Shown here in pieces: positions 1 to 8,978 of a stretch of DNA of 64,000 nucleotides. A program made the position numbers and the translations under genes. The notes below the pieces were generated by a model that worked only from the letters and a program-made list of their open reading frames with translations, made no database searches and was not told the DNA's origin. The stretch's first letter is position 1, and each line of letters starts with the position of its first letter. Source of the DNA: Anaerolineae bacterium (GTDB lineage: Bacteria; Chloroflexota; Anaerolineae; Aggregatilineales; J027). Location: NCBI GenBank assembly GCA_021463865.1, contig JAJTXY010000003.1, positions 186,001 to 250,000 of the forward strand. The letters are read 5' to 3'.

Positions 1-1
1 G

Positions 2-559
2 CGACACAAAATACACTTAATTGCACTCATCGCTTTGCTGCTATTTTTGGCAGCGTGTAACAATGACAATGATTCTTCTGATGGTGATACTGGCGGTAAT
101 TCAGTCGCACCAACCCTGACCCCAACAGCAGCCTTAAGCCCTGTTACCATCAATCCCAATGCCAACGGGATTCAACAAGAAACAATAGCGGCCCAAAAAC
201 TTGGCCCCGGCGAAGGGCGTCTAGTGCTCAATATTTCGATGCCAGAGGGTTACAAATTTAACAATCTTGCCCCGTTTGTTGGTGAATTTAGTTCCGACAA
301 CAGCGCGGTTTCGATTACCGAGGTCGACGCCAAAATTGAAGAAATCGAACCCAAACTGCCCATCGTGATTCCAATTACCCTGCGCCCCGGTGAAGCCACA
401 ATGACCCTCAACCTCAGCATCTATTGGTGCGAGGCCGTCAATGAGACTTTGTGTTTTGTAGACCGCCGTGAGGTCAAAGTGCCGCTGACCGTTGCCGCCG
501 ATGGTATTACCACTCAAGCATTGGCAGACATAGCGCTCGTGCCGCCAGTTGTGCCGTAA
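2..559 (+). CDS. Lipoprotein, 5' end outside window
   Basis: The frame is open to the left edge. The visible part starts with a basic stretch (RHK), a hydrophobic run and the lipobox LAAC, so this is the end of a type II signal peptide and the start codon should lie just before base 1. After a low-complexity Asn/Asp/Ser/Thr linker comes a beta-rich domain containing PEGYKFN, ITLRPGEATMTLNLS and a two-cysteine segment (IYWCEAV, LCFVDRREVKVP). I recall a similar domain at the C-terminus of NHL-repeat/thioredoxin-like (NHLRC2-type) proteins; that is from memory and not certain. It is probably anchored to the outer face of the membrane. A hairpin terminator follows the stop codon. Confidence 0.75.
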   Translation, partial: RHKIHLIALIALLLFLAACNNDNDSSDGDTGGNSVAPTLTPTAALSPVTINPNANGIQQETIAAQKLGPGEGRLVLNISMPEGYKFNNLAPFVGEFSSDNSAVSITEVDAKIEEIEPKLPIVIPITLRPGEATMTLNLSIYWCEAVNETLCFVDRREVKVPLTVAADGITTQALADIALVPPVVP

Positions 560-567
560 ATTGTAGG

Positions 568-595
568 GAGGGCGGTGTAACTATCGCCCTCTTTT
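568..595 (+). terminator. Rho-independent terminator of lipoprotein gene
   Basis: Seven-pair stem GAGGGCG/CGCCCTC with a ten-base loop, followed by TTTT. It lies directly after the stop codon at 559 and before the converging lysoplasmalogenase gene. Confidence 0.75.
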
Positions 596-597
596 GA

Positions 598-1233
598 TTA
601 CCGCATAATAGACAAGGCAATCAACCACTGCGCGGAGAAATACGTCCCCAAAATGACTAACCTCGACAGATGGAAGGGCTGTTTAAAGCGGTTATAGGCC
701 AGCACCGCATCGGAGGCCATAAACAGCGTTGCCCCCAGCGCCGCCAACCATGACCCCGTTTGCTCAGTATCAATCCAACGTCCAATCGCCATCCACCCCA
801 TCGTCAAGATGACCAGCATGTAGACCATGACGGGGATTTTCATCTCCCCCAACGTGGACAGCAAAATTACCACCATGCCCGCGCCGAAAAGCAGCAGTGG
901 AACCGCTACCCACAACACTATCGGCAAATCACCTTCAACGGCAAATGCGACGATGTAAAAAATATGGGCAATCAAAAAGCTGACAAGGCCGGGGACAAAC
1001 CGATCTTGGGGCAGCATCAAGAAAATATCACCACCGACAGAAAACAGCAGGCCAATTAAAATCAGGATTTTATAGGTGTCCGAGATGGGGTCGAGCGAAA
1101 GCGCCATTAGAATGATGAACACCATCGTTAGGGGTTTAAAAAGATAGATGTGCTTTTGTGGGCCAAAATATTCAGCGCGGATATGCAAAGCGGCTGAAAC
1201 CAACGTCAGTATGGAAAACACCGCGATTAACAA
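598..1233 (-). CDS. YhhN/TMEM86-family membrane protein (lysoplasmalogenase-like)
   Basis: A 211-residue, almost entirely hydrophobic protein with about seven to eight membrane segments. The family motifs GGDIFLM (about residue 67) and LFMASDAVLAYNRF (about 170-183) are both present; their Asp residues are the polar positions typical of YhhN proteins. Characterised relatives hydrolyse the vinyl-ether bond of lysoplasmalogens, but for this bacterial member the substrate is inference. The start is a TTG with an AAAGGG stretch upstream. It lies 21 bases after the CopC-CopD gene on the same strand and may be its last co-transcribed gene. Confidence 0.85.
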   Translation of the reverse strand: MLIAVFSILTLVSAALHIRAEYFGPQKHIYLFKPLTMVFIILMALSLDPISDTYKILILIGLLFSVGGDIFLMLPQDRFVPGLVSFLIAHIFYIVAFAVEGDLPIVLWVAVPLLLFGAGMVVILLSTLGEMKIPVMVYMLVILTMGWMAIGRWIDTEQTGSWLAALGATLFMASDAVLAYNRFKQPFHLSRLVILGTYFSAQWLIALSIMR

Positions 1234-1254
1234 GGTCGAATCCCTTTCCAGTGT

Positions 1255-4029
1255 TTAGGGCGCGACCTGTACCACCTCGGTCTTTGTCCATGTTTCCGCA
1301 TCGGGGGATGACCACAGCGCCGCGCCGGAAGAATCCAATACCCAGAGTGTACCCGTCATCCCCAACCCATAAAAGTAGGCATTCACCGAATCAGGGATTT
1401 TGATGAGTTGCCATTCCCCGTTGGCCCGTGCATACAATTTGCCACCTGCCACCACAAAAAATCGCCCGTTAAACTGCCGAATGGCATCAATGTCCTGATT
1501 ATCCGGCAAGGGGATAGGCTCACTCCATGTCGCGTCGGCATAATTCCAGCGATAGATCCCCTGTGTGGTAATTGCAATTAAATTCTCATCCTCATCAAAC
1601 CACGTGGATTTGACTGGGGCAGGTGCATTAATCGGCTTCCACCCCAAGCCCAAATCTGGCGATTGGAAAAGCTGGTCGCCATTTTGCAGGATGTGGGTGT
1701 GATTGCCCATCATCACTAGATCACCTGTCGGCTGGTCAGGCAGAGGAACATCCAACAATGTCCAATGATCTGGCCCACGCATAATCTCACCCGTGCCCAT
1801 CGAAAATAGATAGCCGTGTGTCATTTCCAAAAGCTGTGACGGCACATCATTCACTACTTCCCATACGCCTTCCCGATTCACCCGCAGCCCCTGATTGGTA
1901 GCGGCCCATAACACACCGTTCGGGTCAACATACAGGTCATTGACAGGCGTCTCAAGAGCAACAACTTGCCATTCAGGGGCATCATTATCGAATTCGATGG
2001 GTCGCAAAATGACCCCATCGGCAGTCAGCAGATAGGGATAATCCGCCGAAATGGTAAAAATCATCCGAATTGGCGCATCGGGGGCAGGATGAAAAGCAGA
2101 GGCTTTGGTCGAAGGTTCTACCATATCGGTTGAGCTAATCGCCCCACTGACCAGCAGTATCATACCCACAGCAACCGAACCCACGCCGACAAAATTTTCG
2201 CCACGTAGCCACTGCCGCCGATTTTGCCCAACGACCCATCCACCCAAACCCGCTGCGGCCAATCCAGTCAACAACAGAGCGATACCCTGATGCGATAAGG
2301 GAGCACTGGGTTCAGGCAGCGGTGGGGCAGCAAGCGCAGAAGGCAAACTGACTTGGGGGTTAAAATCTATAACGGTATCAAATACATTGGGACGCTGAAT
2401 GTTCACGCGGATTTGCCAATCGCCGGGAGTGCTGAGATTGTTGCCAGAAACGCTATAAACGCCATCGCCTTGATGAATGGGATTTAATTCACTGCGCCCC
2501 AAATTCTCGGCTTGATTTTCAAAACGTAGGCGAATCAGGGTGGCATCTTCAATCGTTTTGCCGCTAAGGTCAGTCAGGCGCACCGCGAAGGTATTTTCGC
2601 CCACATAACCGGGGCTGATGCCCAATTGGATATTCAGGCCATCTGCTGTTTGGGTCTCCACAATGGGGTTCGCCGGGGGTTCAGTCTGAGCAGATGCTTG
2701 CGCCTCCCGTAATTCAATCACCCCCCGCGCCGGAGCAATGGCGGTCATCACGCCAACAGCCATCAAAATTCCACACGCCAGCGCAATTTCGATACCAACC
2801 AATCCCTGTAAGCGTCTTGCCCAGATTTTTTGACCCTGCTGCAAACCACGCGGCGTCAAAATGAGATTAAAACCTGCGATGCCGAGTAGCGGCAATATCA
2901 GCAATAATTTCACCAACAGAGCCTGTCCATAGTAGGTATCGAACAGGCCATCTACCGAGCCGACTTGCAGCCACGCCGCGTAACTGCCCGTGATGATAAG
3001 CGCCATCACCGTAACCCGCGCCATATTGGAAAAATAACCAACCAACGCCGCAATCTGCCCCATATCAGCGGAATTTCGGCGCAGCGGGCCAAGCACATGG
3101 ATAAACTGCACCAAACCACCGAGCCACAACGCCGATGCCAATAAATGCAGCCAATCCGCCGCAACCGCCGCCGTTTGTTCCTGAGCAGCACTGGCGTGAC
3201 TGAATAGGCTTTGGGTCAACAGAATCACCCCGCCCAAGATCAGCCCATTCCAATAAAAGCGCCGATTCTGTTTCGCCAACCACAGAATGACACCCAATAC
3301 TCCCCACAGCCCCATACGCGCCACCCACAACCGTCCAAAGCGCGTTTCAGTGACAATCTGATTCAATACGGTCTGGTTGATAGGGCTAAAAATGGCATTG
3401 CCTGTTGCCTGCGAAATTTGCAGGAGGAGAATCAGCACCCCGGTTAAGCCTAACAGCCAGTATCCCACCCATATCCATTTCCGCATACGGGATTCAATGG
3501 TGGGCTGTGTATCGCCAAACACAGGCTGCCATATAAATAACCAGAATCCAATCCCCCCCATCACAAGGGCGAGGCTTATCAAATTGAGCCAGCGGATGGC
3601 GGCGCTGTCTGTCGGGATAGGGTCACTGCCCTGACCCATCACCCGCGCCCCTGCAATCGGTTCCCCGATAGTAAACACAAAACTGCCGCGTGTTTGATGT
3701 CCATCCGCTGATGACCCCACCCGCCATGACACCGTGTATAAACCATCCGGCAGGGGGTCGGGGTGCATAAAAAGCTGGCGCGAATCGGTAGGGTCAAGCT
3801 GGGAAGGTGGGGTTTGAATCACTACTCCTTCACGGTCACGCAGGGAAAAGCTGCTGAAATCGGCTTCCAATTCCTCGGTAAACCACAAGCGAATTTCGGT
3901 GGGGGATTCTTCTAACACTGCATTCGCCACTGGATTAGAATGATACAGATTGGCGTGGGCCTGTGCCGATGCTGCCACCCACAGCGCCGCCCCGATCATC
4001 CCAATGAGAATCGAAATCCGTTTCAGCAT
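1255..4029 (-). CDS. CopC-CopD copper-resistance fusion with extra C-terminal extracytoplasmic domain
   Basis: A fusion of about 924 residues. A signal peptide ends at AQA, leaving His25 at the mature N-terminus; with Asp109 and His111 in SADGH this reproduces the Cu(II) site of CopC. Residues about 145-440 hold the multi-helix CopD membrane domain. A beta domain (about 455-560) resembling the YtkA/FixH type follows, then two membrane helices, then about 250 residues with repeated Trp/Gly strands (VLWAATNQGL, LIAITTQGIYRW, LWSSPDAETW) that look like a beta-propeller. ATG at 4029 is preferred over TTG at 4044 because an AGGGA site lies just upstream of the ATG. It probably handles copper import or sensing at the cell surface. 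The propeller-like tail is not part of ordinary CopCD. Confidence 0.85.
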   Translation of the reverse strand: MLKRISILIGMIGAALWVAASAQAHANLYHSNPVANAVLEESPTEIRLWFTEELEADFSSFSLRDREGVVIQTPPSQLDPTDSRQLFMHPDPLPDGLYTVSWRVGSSADGHQTRGSFVFTIGEPIAGARVMGQGSDPIPTDSAAIRWLNLISLALVMGGIGFWLFIWQPVFGDTQPTIESRMRKWIWVGYWLLGLTGVLILLLQISQATGNAIFSPINQTVLNQIVTETRFGRLWVARMGLWGVLGVILWLAKQNRRFYWNGLILGGVILLTQSLFSHASAAQEQTAAVAADWLHLLASALWLGGLVQFIHVLGPLRRNSADMGQIAALVGYFSNMARVTVMALIITGSYAAWLQVGSVDGLFDTYYGQALLVKLLLILPLLGIAGFNLILTPRGLQQGQKIWARRLQGLVGIEIALACGILMAVGVMTAIAPARGVIELREAQASAQTEPPANPIVETQTADGLNIQLGISPGYVGENTFAVRLTDLSGKTIEDATLIRLRFENQAENLGRSELNPIHQGDGVYSVSGNNLSTPGDWQIRVNIQRPNVFDTVIDFNPQVSLPSALAAPPLPEPSAPLSHQGIALLLTGLAAAGLGGWVVGQNRRQWLRGENFVGVGSVAVGMILLVSGAISSTDMVEPSTKASAFHPAPDAPIRMIFTISADYPYLLTADGVILRPIEFDNDAPEWQVVALETPVNDLYVDPNGVLWAATNQGLRVNREGVWEVVNDVPSQLLEMTHGYLFSMGTGEIMRGPDHWTLLDVPLPDQPTGDLVMMGNHTHILQNGDQLFQSPDLGLGWKPINAPAPVKSTWFDEDENLIAITTQGIYRWNYADATWSEPIPLPDNQDIDAIRQFNGRFFVVAGGKLYARANGEWQLIKIPDSVNAYFYGLGMTGTLWVLDSSGAALWSSPDAETWTKTEVVQVAP

Positions 4030-4046
4030 GATCTTTCCCTGCAAAG

Positions 4047-4628
4047 CTACTGACCTTGCAGTTCAGCTAATTGCGCCTGCAATTCGGCGATAAGGGCTTG
4101 TAGTTGGTTAATCTGATTTTGCAATCCTTCAATTGAGGCTTCGGGTTCGGGGAACAACACATCACTAATGGGTTCAACCGAGCTAAATTCACCATCTGCC
4201 GAGGAGAAGGTTTCATCAACCGGGGTCTCACCAATTGTGCCTGTCAAACGGAATATGTAATCACCTGCGCGGGTCGGGATAATGGGGGCGGTGTAATGAT
4301 TAGGTTCATCCCCCGCCAATTCGAGATCAAGCATTTTAGTGGCATCCCCAAAACTGACTTCGATTTGCAAGTTGGCTTCAATCGCTTCGGCTTCGGCATG
4401 TTCATCGGTGGCCCCATCCGTGTGTTCATCCTTACCCATGCTGATATGCACCTCGACGCCATTATAAACTCCAGCATAGGCAGGTTCGACCACCCAACCT
4501 AACTCAACCGTGTAGGGGCCGACTTGCCGACCTTCATGCGCTTTGGCCGATTGATCAGCGGCTGAAAAAAGATTGACACTTAGGAATACCACCAGCAAAA
4601 AGGCAACAAAAAAACGACGCTTGTTCAT
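4047..4628 (-). CDS. Secreted beta-domain protein with C-terminal coiled coil, upstream of CopCD
   Basis: About 193 residues from ATG at 4628 (MNKRR); an upstream in-frame start at 4694 would add 22 residues before the signal peptide and is less likely. An N-terminal signal peptide (FFVAFLLVVFLSV) is followed by a beta-sandwich-like region with a His/Glu/Asp cluster (KDEHTDGATDEHAEAEA) that could bind metal, and a C-terminal leucine/glutamine coiled coil (NQINQLQALIAELQAQLAELQ). It ends 17 bases before the CopCD start on the same strand, so a role with CopCD in periplasmic copper handling is likely. I do not recognise a named family. Confidence 0.7.
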   Translation of the reverse strand: MNKRRFFVAFLLVVFLSVNLFSAADQSAKAHEGRQVGPYTVELGWVVEPAYAGVYNGVEVHISMGKDEHTDGATDEHAEAEAIEANLQIEVSFGDATKMLDLELAGDEPNHYTAPIIPTRAGDYIFRLTGTIGETPVDETFSSADGEFSSVEPISDVLFPEPEASIEGLQNQINQLQALIAELQAQLAELQGQ

Positions 4629-4711
4629 AGGTATGGATAAACCTTTCTCAATAGGGAATGGGTAAAAAGTGACAACCTCGGAAATTTGTAGCAACCATAT
4701 CTATACATTAA

Positions 4712-5584
4712 TCATCTAAGCCGCCCCCACCGCCGTGCCACCCATGTAAGGGGCTGGGTGATGGCATACCACACATGCGCCCAATTGCTGGCTTCTGGCG
4801 CTTCCGATTTCATGCGACGCCAGCGTTTCCTCAGCCCAAGCCGAGTCGTGGGAGCATTGGGTTGAGCATCACGGTCTAATGATTTTTCTGACCGCCCATA
4901 GCGATAAGCCGAACGCAGTCGCTGGGCCAGACTTAGAAAATAATAATGCTCAACCCATGCAGCAGGCTCATAATAAATCAGTACGCCTTGTTCCCGGAGT
5001 CGTCGGTCTATTGAGTAATCGTCAAAATACCAGTCTTTGGATTTAGGCTGCACAGCTAACCAGACATCTTTGCGAAAACTGCGATTGCCACCAAACGTAA
5101 ACCATGCCTGTCCTGCTTGGGTATTGGTGATGCCAAGCGGGGCATTGAGACGGTCAAAATAGGCCATATGCCCATGATACTGCTTCCAACCCGCCACATT
5201 CATTTTGTCCCCGTGTCGCAGTCCCCCTCCCACGCCAACCACCGATGCCAGCCGTTCATACACCGCCGCGTAGGTCGCTAACCAGTCCGGCGGGGCTTGG
5301 CAGTCATCATCCAAAAACACCATGATTTCACCCCGACTGTGCCGCACGCCATTTGCTCGCGCCGCTCCCCATCCTTGCTGAGATTGACGGAGATAACGAA
5401 TAAGGCCGGATTGATGATAGGGCATCAAAATTTTGCCTGTACGGTGGCGACTGCCGTCATCCACGATGATGATTTCAAAATCGTCGGAGGGAAAATTTTG
5501 GGTTAATAGACTTTCAATACAACGGGTGACGAGTGCGGGGCGGTTATGGGTGGTCACAATGACCGAAAACTGCGGATTTTTCAT
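4712..5584 (-). CDS. Family 2 glycosyltransferase (GT-A fold)
   Basis: A 290-residue protein starting FSVIVTTHNRPALV, with the nucleotide-sugar motif IIVDDGS and the metal-binding FLDDDCQAP. These are the standard GT2 landmarks. No clear membrane segment is visible, so it probably works on the inner face of the membrane on a lipid-linked sugar. Its ATG overlaps the stop of the preceding glycosyltransferase by four bases, and it is the last gene of a five-gene polysaccharide unit. The sugar donor cannot be read from sequence. Confidence 0.9.
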   Translation of the reverse strand: MKNPQFSVIVTTHNRPALVTRCIESLLTQNFPSDDFEIIIVDDGSRHRTGKILMPYHQSGLIRYLRQSQQGWGAARANGVRHSRGEIMVFLDDDCQAPPDWLATYAAVYERLASVVGVGGGLRHGDKMNVAGWKQYHGHMAYFDRLNAPLGITNTQAGQAWFTFGGNRSFRKDVWLAVQPKSKDWYFDDYSIDRRLREQGVLIYYEPAAWVEHYYFLSLAQRLRSAYRYGRSEKSLDRDAQPNAPTTRLGLRKRWRRMKSEAPEASNWAHVWYAITQPLTWVARRWGRLR

Positions 5585-6528
5585 GATCTTCCTTCAAAAT
5601 AGCCTGCCTCTTGCAGCCAAGCCTGAATTTGGATAGAGGTGGGTCGTTCAGAGGGAGCATAACCCCACAACTTGACCGGACGGGCAGCGTATTTTTCGCG
5701 GCGCAGGCTACGGGCGAGGAACAGCGCAGCAGATCGGGCGACAATTTCGGGAAGCTGCCACAAAAACAGGGCCGGGAGCAAAGTGGGCCAGTCACGCGGC
5801 TGACTAAATCGTAGGAAAAAGAGGGCATGATTGCGGGTACGCAGATAGGTCTGCCACAAAAAGCGTTTTTCGCCCGAACTGCCTACCGCATGAATCACCT
5901 TCGATTGCAGCGCCACCGCCGTGAGATAGCCCAATTTTTTAGCCCGCAGGCACAACTCGGCATCTTCAAAATAGGCATCATAAATGGGCGCCAACCCACC
6001 CACTTTTTCCATAATCTCCCGTCGAGCCATCAGCGTGCAACCCCACACATAGTCAATTGGCAGCCAATTTTTAGCAATAGGAGTTTCATCGGCACAGCGT
6101 CGCAGCAGCACCCGCCCCCATCGAAAATCAAGGTCGCCCCCCATGTCAATCACATCGGGGCGTAGAGTCCGCTGCATGAGTGGCCCAATCACGCCAATTT
6201 GGGGATTTTTGTCGCCAACCTGCACCATCTCTGCCAATGCGTCCGGCTGCATGACAACATCATTATTCAGCAGGAGTATCCATTGACAGTCCTGCGCCAT
6301 CAGGTAATCAATGCCTTGATTATTGGCATGGACATAGCCTGTGTTGCGTTCGTTTTGGATAAGACACACTTCAGGAAAATAGTCGGCAATACAATCGGGT
6401 GTGCCATCCTGCGAGGCGTTATCCACCACCACCGCCTGCCATTGGGGATAGGTTTGGTGGCGTAGCGAAGTCAGACATTTAAGTGTCTCATGCAAGCCGT
6501 TCCATGTCACAATCACAATACCAATCAA
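5581..6528 (-). CDS. Family 2 glycosyltransferase, rhamnosyltransferase-like
   Basis: A 315-residue protein starting IGIVIVTWNGLHETLKCL, with VVVDNASQDGT and LLLNNDVVMQP (the NND variant of the DxD motif), a pattern common in rhamnosyl- and related GT2 transferases. Later motifs include WGCTLMARREIMEKVGG and YDAYFEDAELCLR, where Glu-Asp is the expected acceptor-site region. A C-terminal hydrophobic stretch may tether it to the membrane. It overlaps both neighbours by four bases, indicating coupled translation within the polysaccharide operon. The exact sugar is unknown. Confidence 0.9.
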   Translation of the reverse strand: MIGIVIVTWNGLHETLKCLTSLRHQTYPQWQAVVVDNASQDGTPDCIADYFPEVCLIQNERNTGYVHANNQGIDYLMAQDCQWILLLNNDVVMQPDALAEMVQVGDKNPQIGVIGPLMQRTLRPDVIDMGGDLDFRWGRVLLRRCADETPIAKNWLPIDYVWGCTLMARREIMEKVGGLAPIYDAYFEDAELCLRAKKLGYLTAVALQSKVIHAVGSSGEKRFLWQTYLRTRNHALFFLRFSQPRDWPTLLPALFLWQLPEIVARSAALFLARSLRREKYAARPVKLWGYAPSERPTSIQIQAWLQEAGYFEGRS

Positions 6529-7733
6529 GTGCTTTCCCTTTGGGTGGCGAGGGCAGCACGATAGGCCGCCTCAAAAGTATGGATGGAAGTTTGCCAGTCA
6601 AATCGCTGGCGCACAAATTCATATCCCCCACTGGCGATGGTGTCCCAATACCAACGGTCACGCAAAAGACGCAACACCGCAGCGGCAAAATCCTCCGCAT
6701 CCCTCCCTAACTCTACCGCAGTCCCGATAGGCGCTCCAATGCCCTCATTACCAAAGGGGGTCGTCACAACAGGCCGCCTTGCCGCCATCGCTTGCATAAT
6801 CTTGGTGACTTGCCCTCCGCCAACCAAACTCGGCAGCACCGCCACGTCCGCCGCCGCCCATTCCGCTGCAATATTCGACACATATCCCGTAATGGTGATT
6901 TGAGGATGATCCGCAGTCTGGCGCACCCATTTTGAGGATGGATTCGCCCCAGCGATACGTAGGGTTGCACTAGGATATTCGGCGATGACCAGCGGGAATA
7001 CTTCCCGAATCAAAAACTCGGCGGCGGCCCTATTCGCTATCCGATCCATCGCGCCGAAAAATACCAACCGCCCCGGCACAATAGGTTCTATCGGCAGAGG
7101 ATTCCATGCCAATTCCGACCACACTGGCGCAACTGAAACCCGTCGAGGGTCTATTTTATCCAACAACCATGCCCGATCTGTTTCAGAACATACCACTAAC
7201 TGGTCGGCACGTTGCATCGCCAACTGCTCTAAGCGAATCAGTTTGTGGGTACGGCGCATGGCTTGAAATTTCGCCAATCCGAATGGATAGAGATTTAACT
7301 CACGGGGGCGAACAACCGCTTCAATATCGTGTAAATGAACCACTATGCCGACCTGTGCCGGAATCACATCCAAATAACACGCCATTTCTGTCCATGCCAG
7401 ATGTGCCACCTCAATTTGAGCCGATTCACAAATATGCCGAATGGCATCTCGCATTTCAAGGTGGGTACGCCTACCAAGTTTATGGGGATGTCGCCAACCG
7501 CGCCGCGCCTCCCCCAATTTTTGACGCCATGTATAGGCAGGGGTGATAATGGTGATGGATGCACACAGTCCACGAATCGCCACGAGTTGTTCCGCCGATT
7601 CGCCACGCCCATAGGCCAGCAAATGCAGTTCATGATGAGGGCTAAGGTCGTGCATCAAGTGATAAAGATGCTGTCCCCCGGCGTGTAAAATTTCGGGATG
7701 GGGCACAAAGGGGGATATAAACAACAACCGCAT
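6525..7733 (-). CDS. Family 4 glycosyltransferase (GT-B fold)
   Basis: A 402-residue protein with the N-terminal acceptor-domain start LLFISPFVPHPEILHAGGQHLYHLM and the C-terminal donor domain RLVFFGAMDRIANRAAAEFL ... VAVLPSLVGGGQVTKIMQAMAARRPVVTTPFGNEGI. The Gly-rich segment and the preceding region match the GT4 donor site, though the canonical E-x7-E is weakened (GGGQVTKIMQAMA). It starts directly after the flippase stop codon and overlaps the next GT2 by four bases. It probably elongates the repeat unit exported by the neighbouring flippase. Confidence 0.88.
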   Translation of the reverse strand: MRLLFISPFVPHPEILHAGGQHLYHLMHDLSPHHELHLLAYGRGESAEQLVAIRGLCASITIITPAYTWRQKLGEARRGWRHPHKLGRRTHLEMRDAIRHICESAQIEVAHLAWTEMACYLDVIPAQVGIVVHLHDIEAVVRPRELNLYPFGLAKFQAMRRTHKLIRLEQLAMQRADQLVVCSETDRAWLLDKIDPRRVSVAPVWSELAWNPLPIEPIVPGRLVFFGAMDRIANRAAAEFLIREVFPLVIAEYPSATLRIAGANPSSKWVRQTADHPQITITGYVSNIAAEWAAADVAVLPSLVGGGQVTKIMQAMAARRPVVTTPFGNEGIGAPIGTAVELGRDAEDFAAAVLRLLRDRWYWDTIASGGYEFVRQRFDWQTSIHTFEAAYRAALATQREST

Positions 7734-8978
7734 TTAATGACTACCCCGTTCGCGCCAACCTAGAACGATCCACCCCGGCACGACACTGCCTGTCGACAAG
7801 ATTGCCATGCCCCACAACCCCGCTTGTGGCAAGAAAATCACCGCCCCGCCCGCCATAATCGCAATTCCCAATAGGCTGCCAACCACCGGAGGCCACGTGT
7901 TACCCTGCGCGAAATATTTCAAAATCAGCGGTTGCAAACTGGTCAGCAGCCAAAAACGCGGCAGCAGTATCAAGATCGCCTGTGCTGTTTGCCGCCCAGC
8001 CGTCCACCGATTTTCCAAGAGCGTGAGCATTAACAAAGCAAAAAGCGCTGCCGCCAAACTCAACAACGTGCCTAGTCCCACAACGCGCTTAAACGACCAT
8101 CCCAATAGTCGCCGGGCATCCGCATTTTTGGCCCAATGGGGATAGGCGGGCATGACAAAACCGGACACGGCCAACGCCATCAGCGCCTCATAACCGCGCC
8201 CCGCCACATTAAAAGCCGCGACATAACCCGTCCCTAATGCCAAAATCGCCCCGCGTTCGACCAACAATTGCAGATGTACCAACCCTGCCGCCACGCTAAT
8301 GCCTGCCATTGCCCGCCCAAGTATTTTGAGGTCAGGCGAAAATTGTCGGAGTAGGCTACGGTTGAAATTGAATCTCAATCCGCTGCACCAGCGCCACGCC
8401 CATCCTGCTGCGATCACTGCCGCGCCACATGTCACCGCCGATAACATCAGTGCAGGTCGCCCCTCTAGCAGTACATAACCCATTGCCGTTACCAAGCTAC
8501 CGATGAATAACGTCATTCGCGCCGCGCTGAGTTGTTCGCGTGCCACCAACACCCCCCGACCAAGCCATGTCAACGCGGTGGGCAAAATTTGAAATCCCAA
8601 CAACGCCCCCATGCCTAAGCTGGTCACGGTGGGTAAATCCGCCTGCTGTGCGAGCATAAAAATGATACCACCGCTGATAAACGACGCGGCTAGGGCGATG
8701 ATAAGGGTGATGGCAAGGAGTAGGTTCAGAAAATTGTCGGTATCGTCGGTGCGATGACAGGCCGCTGGCAAGACCATTTCGAGGCCGGAAATCAATAGTG
8801 CCGCGCTGACCAACCAAGGAATCCCGCTGACGATCAAAAACAAATCGGTTTCCGGGTGGGGCGACCAACGAGCCAATAAAATAAGCTGACTCAGAATCCC
8901 GATACCAATTTGACCCACCTGCAAGAGCATCAACTGACGGCTGTGGCGATTAAGCCTTTCTAGCGACGCCATACCCAA
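7734..8978 (-). CDS. Wzx/MurJ-like polysaccharide flippase
   Basis: A 414-residue hydrophobic protein with about twelve predicted membrane helices, for example LMLLQVGQIGIGILSQLILLA, FLNLLLAITLIIALAASFI and TLLSLAAALFALLMLTLL. Length and topology fit the MVF/PST flippase superfamily, which turns lipid-linked oligosaccharides over to the outer leaflet. It overlaps the polymerase gene upstream by 19 bases and abuts the GT4 gene with no gap, which supports the function. Motif evidence is weak, as is normal for this family. Confidence 0.75.
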   Translation of the reverse strand: MGMASLERLNRHSRQLMLLQVGQIGIGILSQLILLARWSPHPETDLFLIVSGIPWLVSAALLISGLEMVLPAACHRTDDTDNFLNLLLAITLIIALAASFISGGIIFMLAQQADLPTVTSLGMGALLGFQILPTALTWLGRGVLVAREQLSAARMTLFIGSLVTAMGYVLLEGRPALMLSAVTCGAAVIAAGWAWRWCSGLRFNFNRSLLRQFSPDLKILGRAMAGISVAAGLVHLQLLVERGAILALGTGYVAAFNVAGRGYEALMALAVSGFVMPAYPHWAKNADARRLLGWSFKRVVGLGTLLSLAAALFALLMLTLLENRWTAGRQTAQAILILLPRFWLLTSLQPLILKYFAQGNTWPPVVGSLLGIAIMAGGAVIFLPQAGLWGMAILSTGSVVPGWIVLGWRERGSH

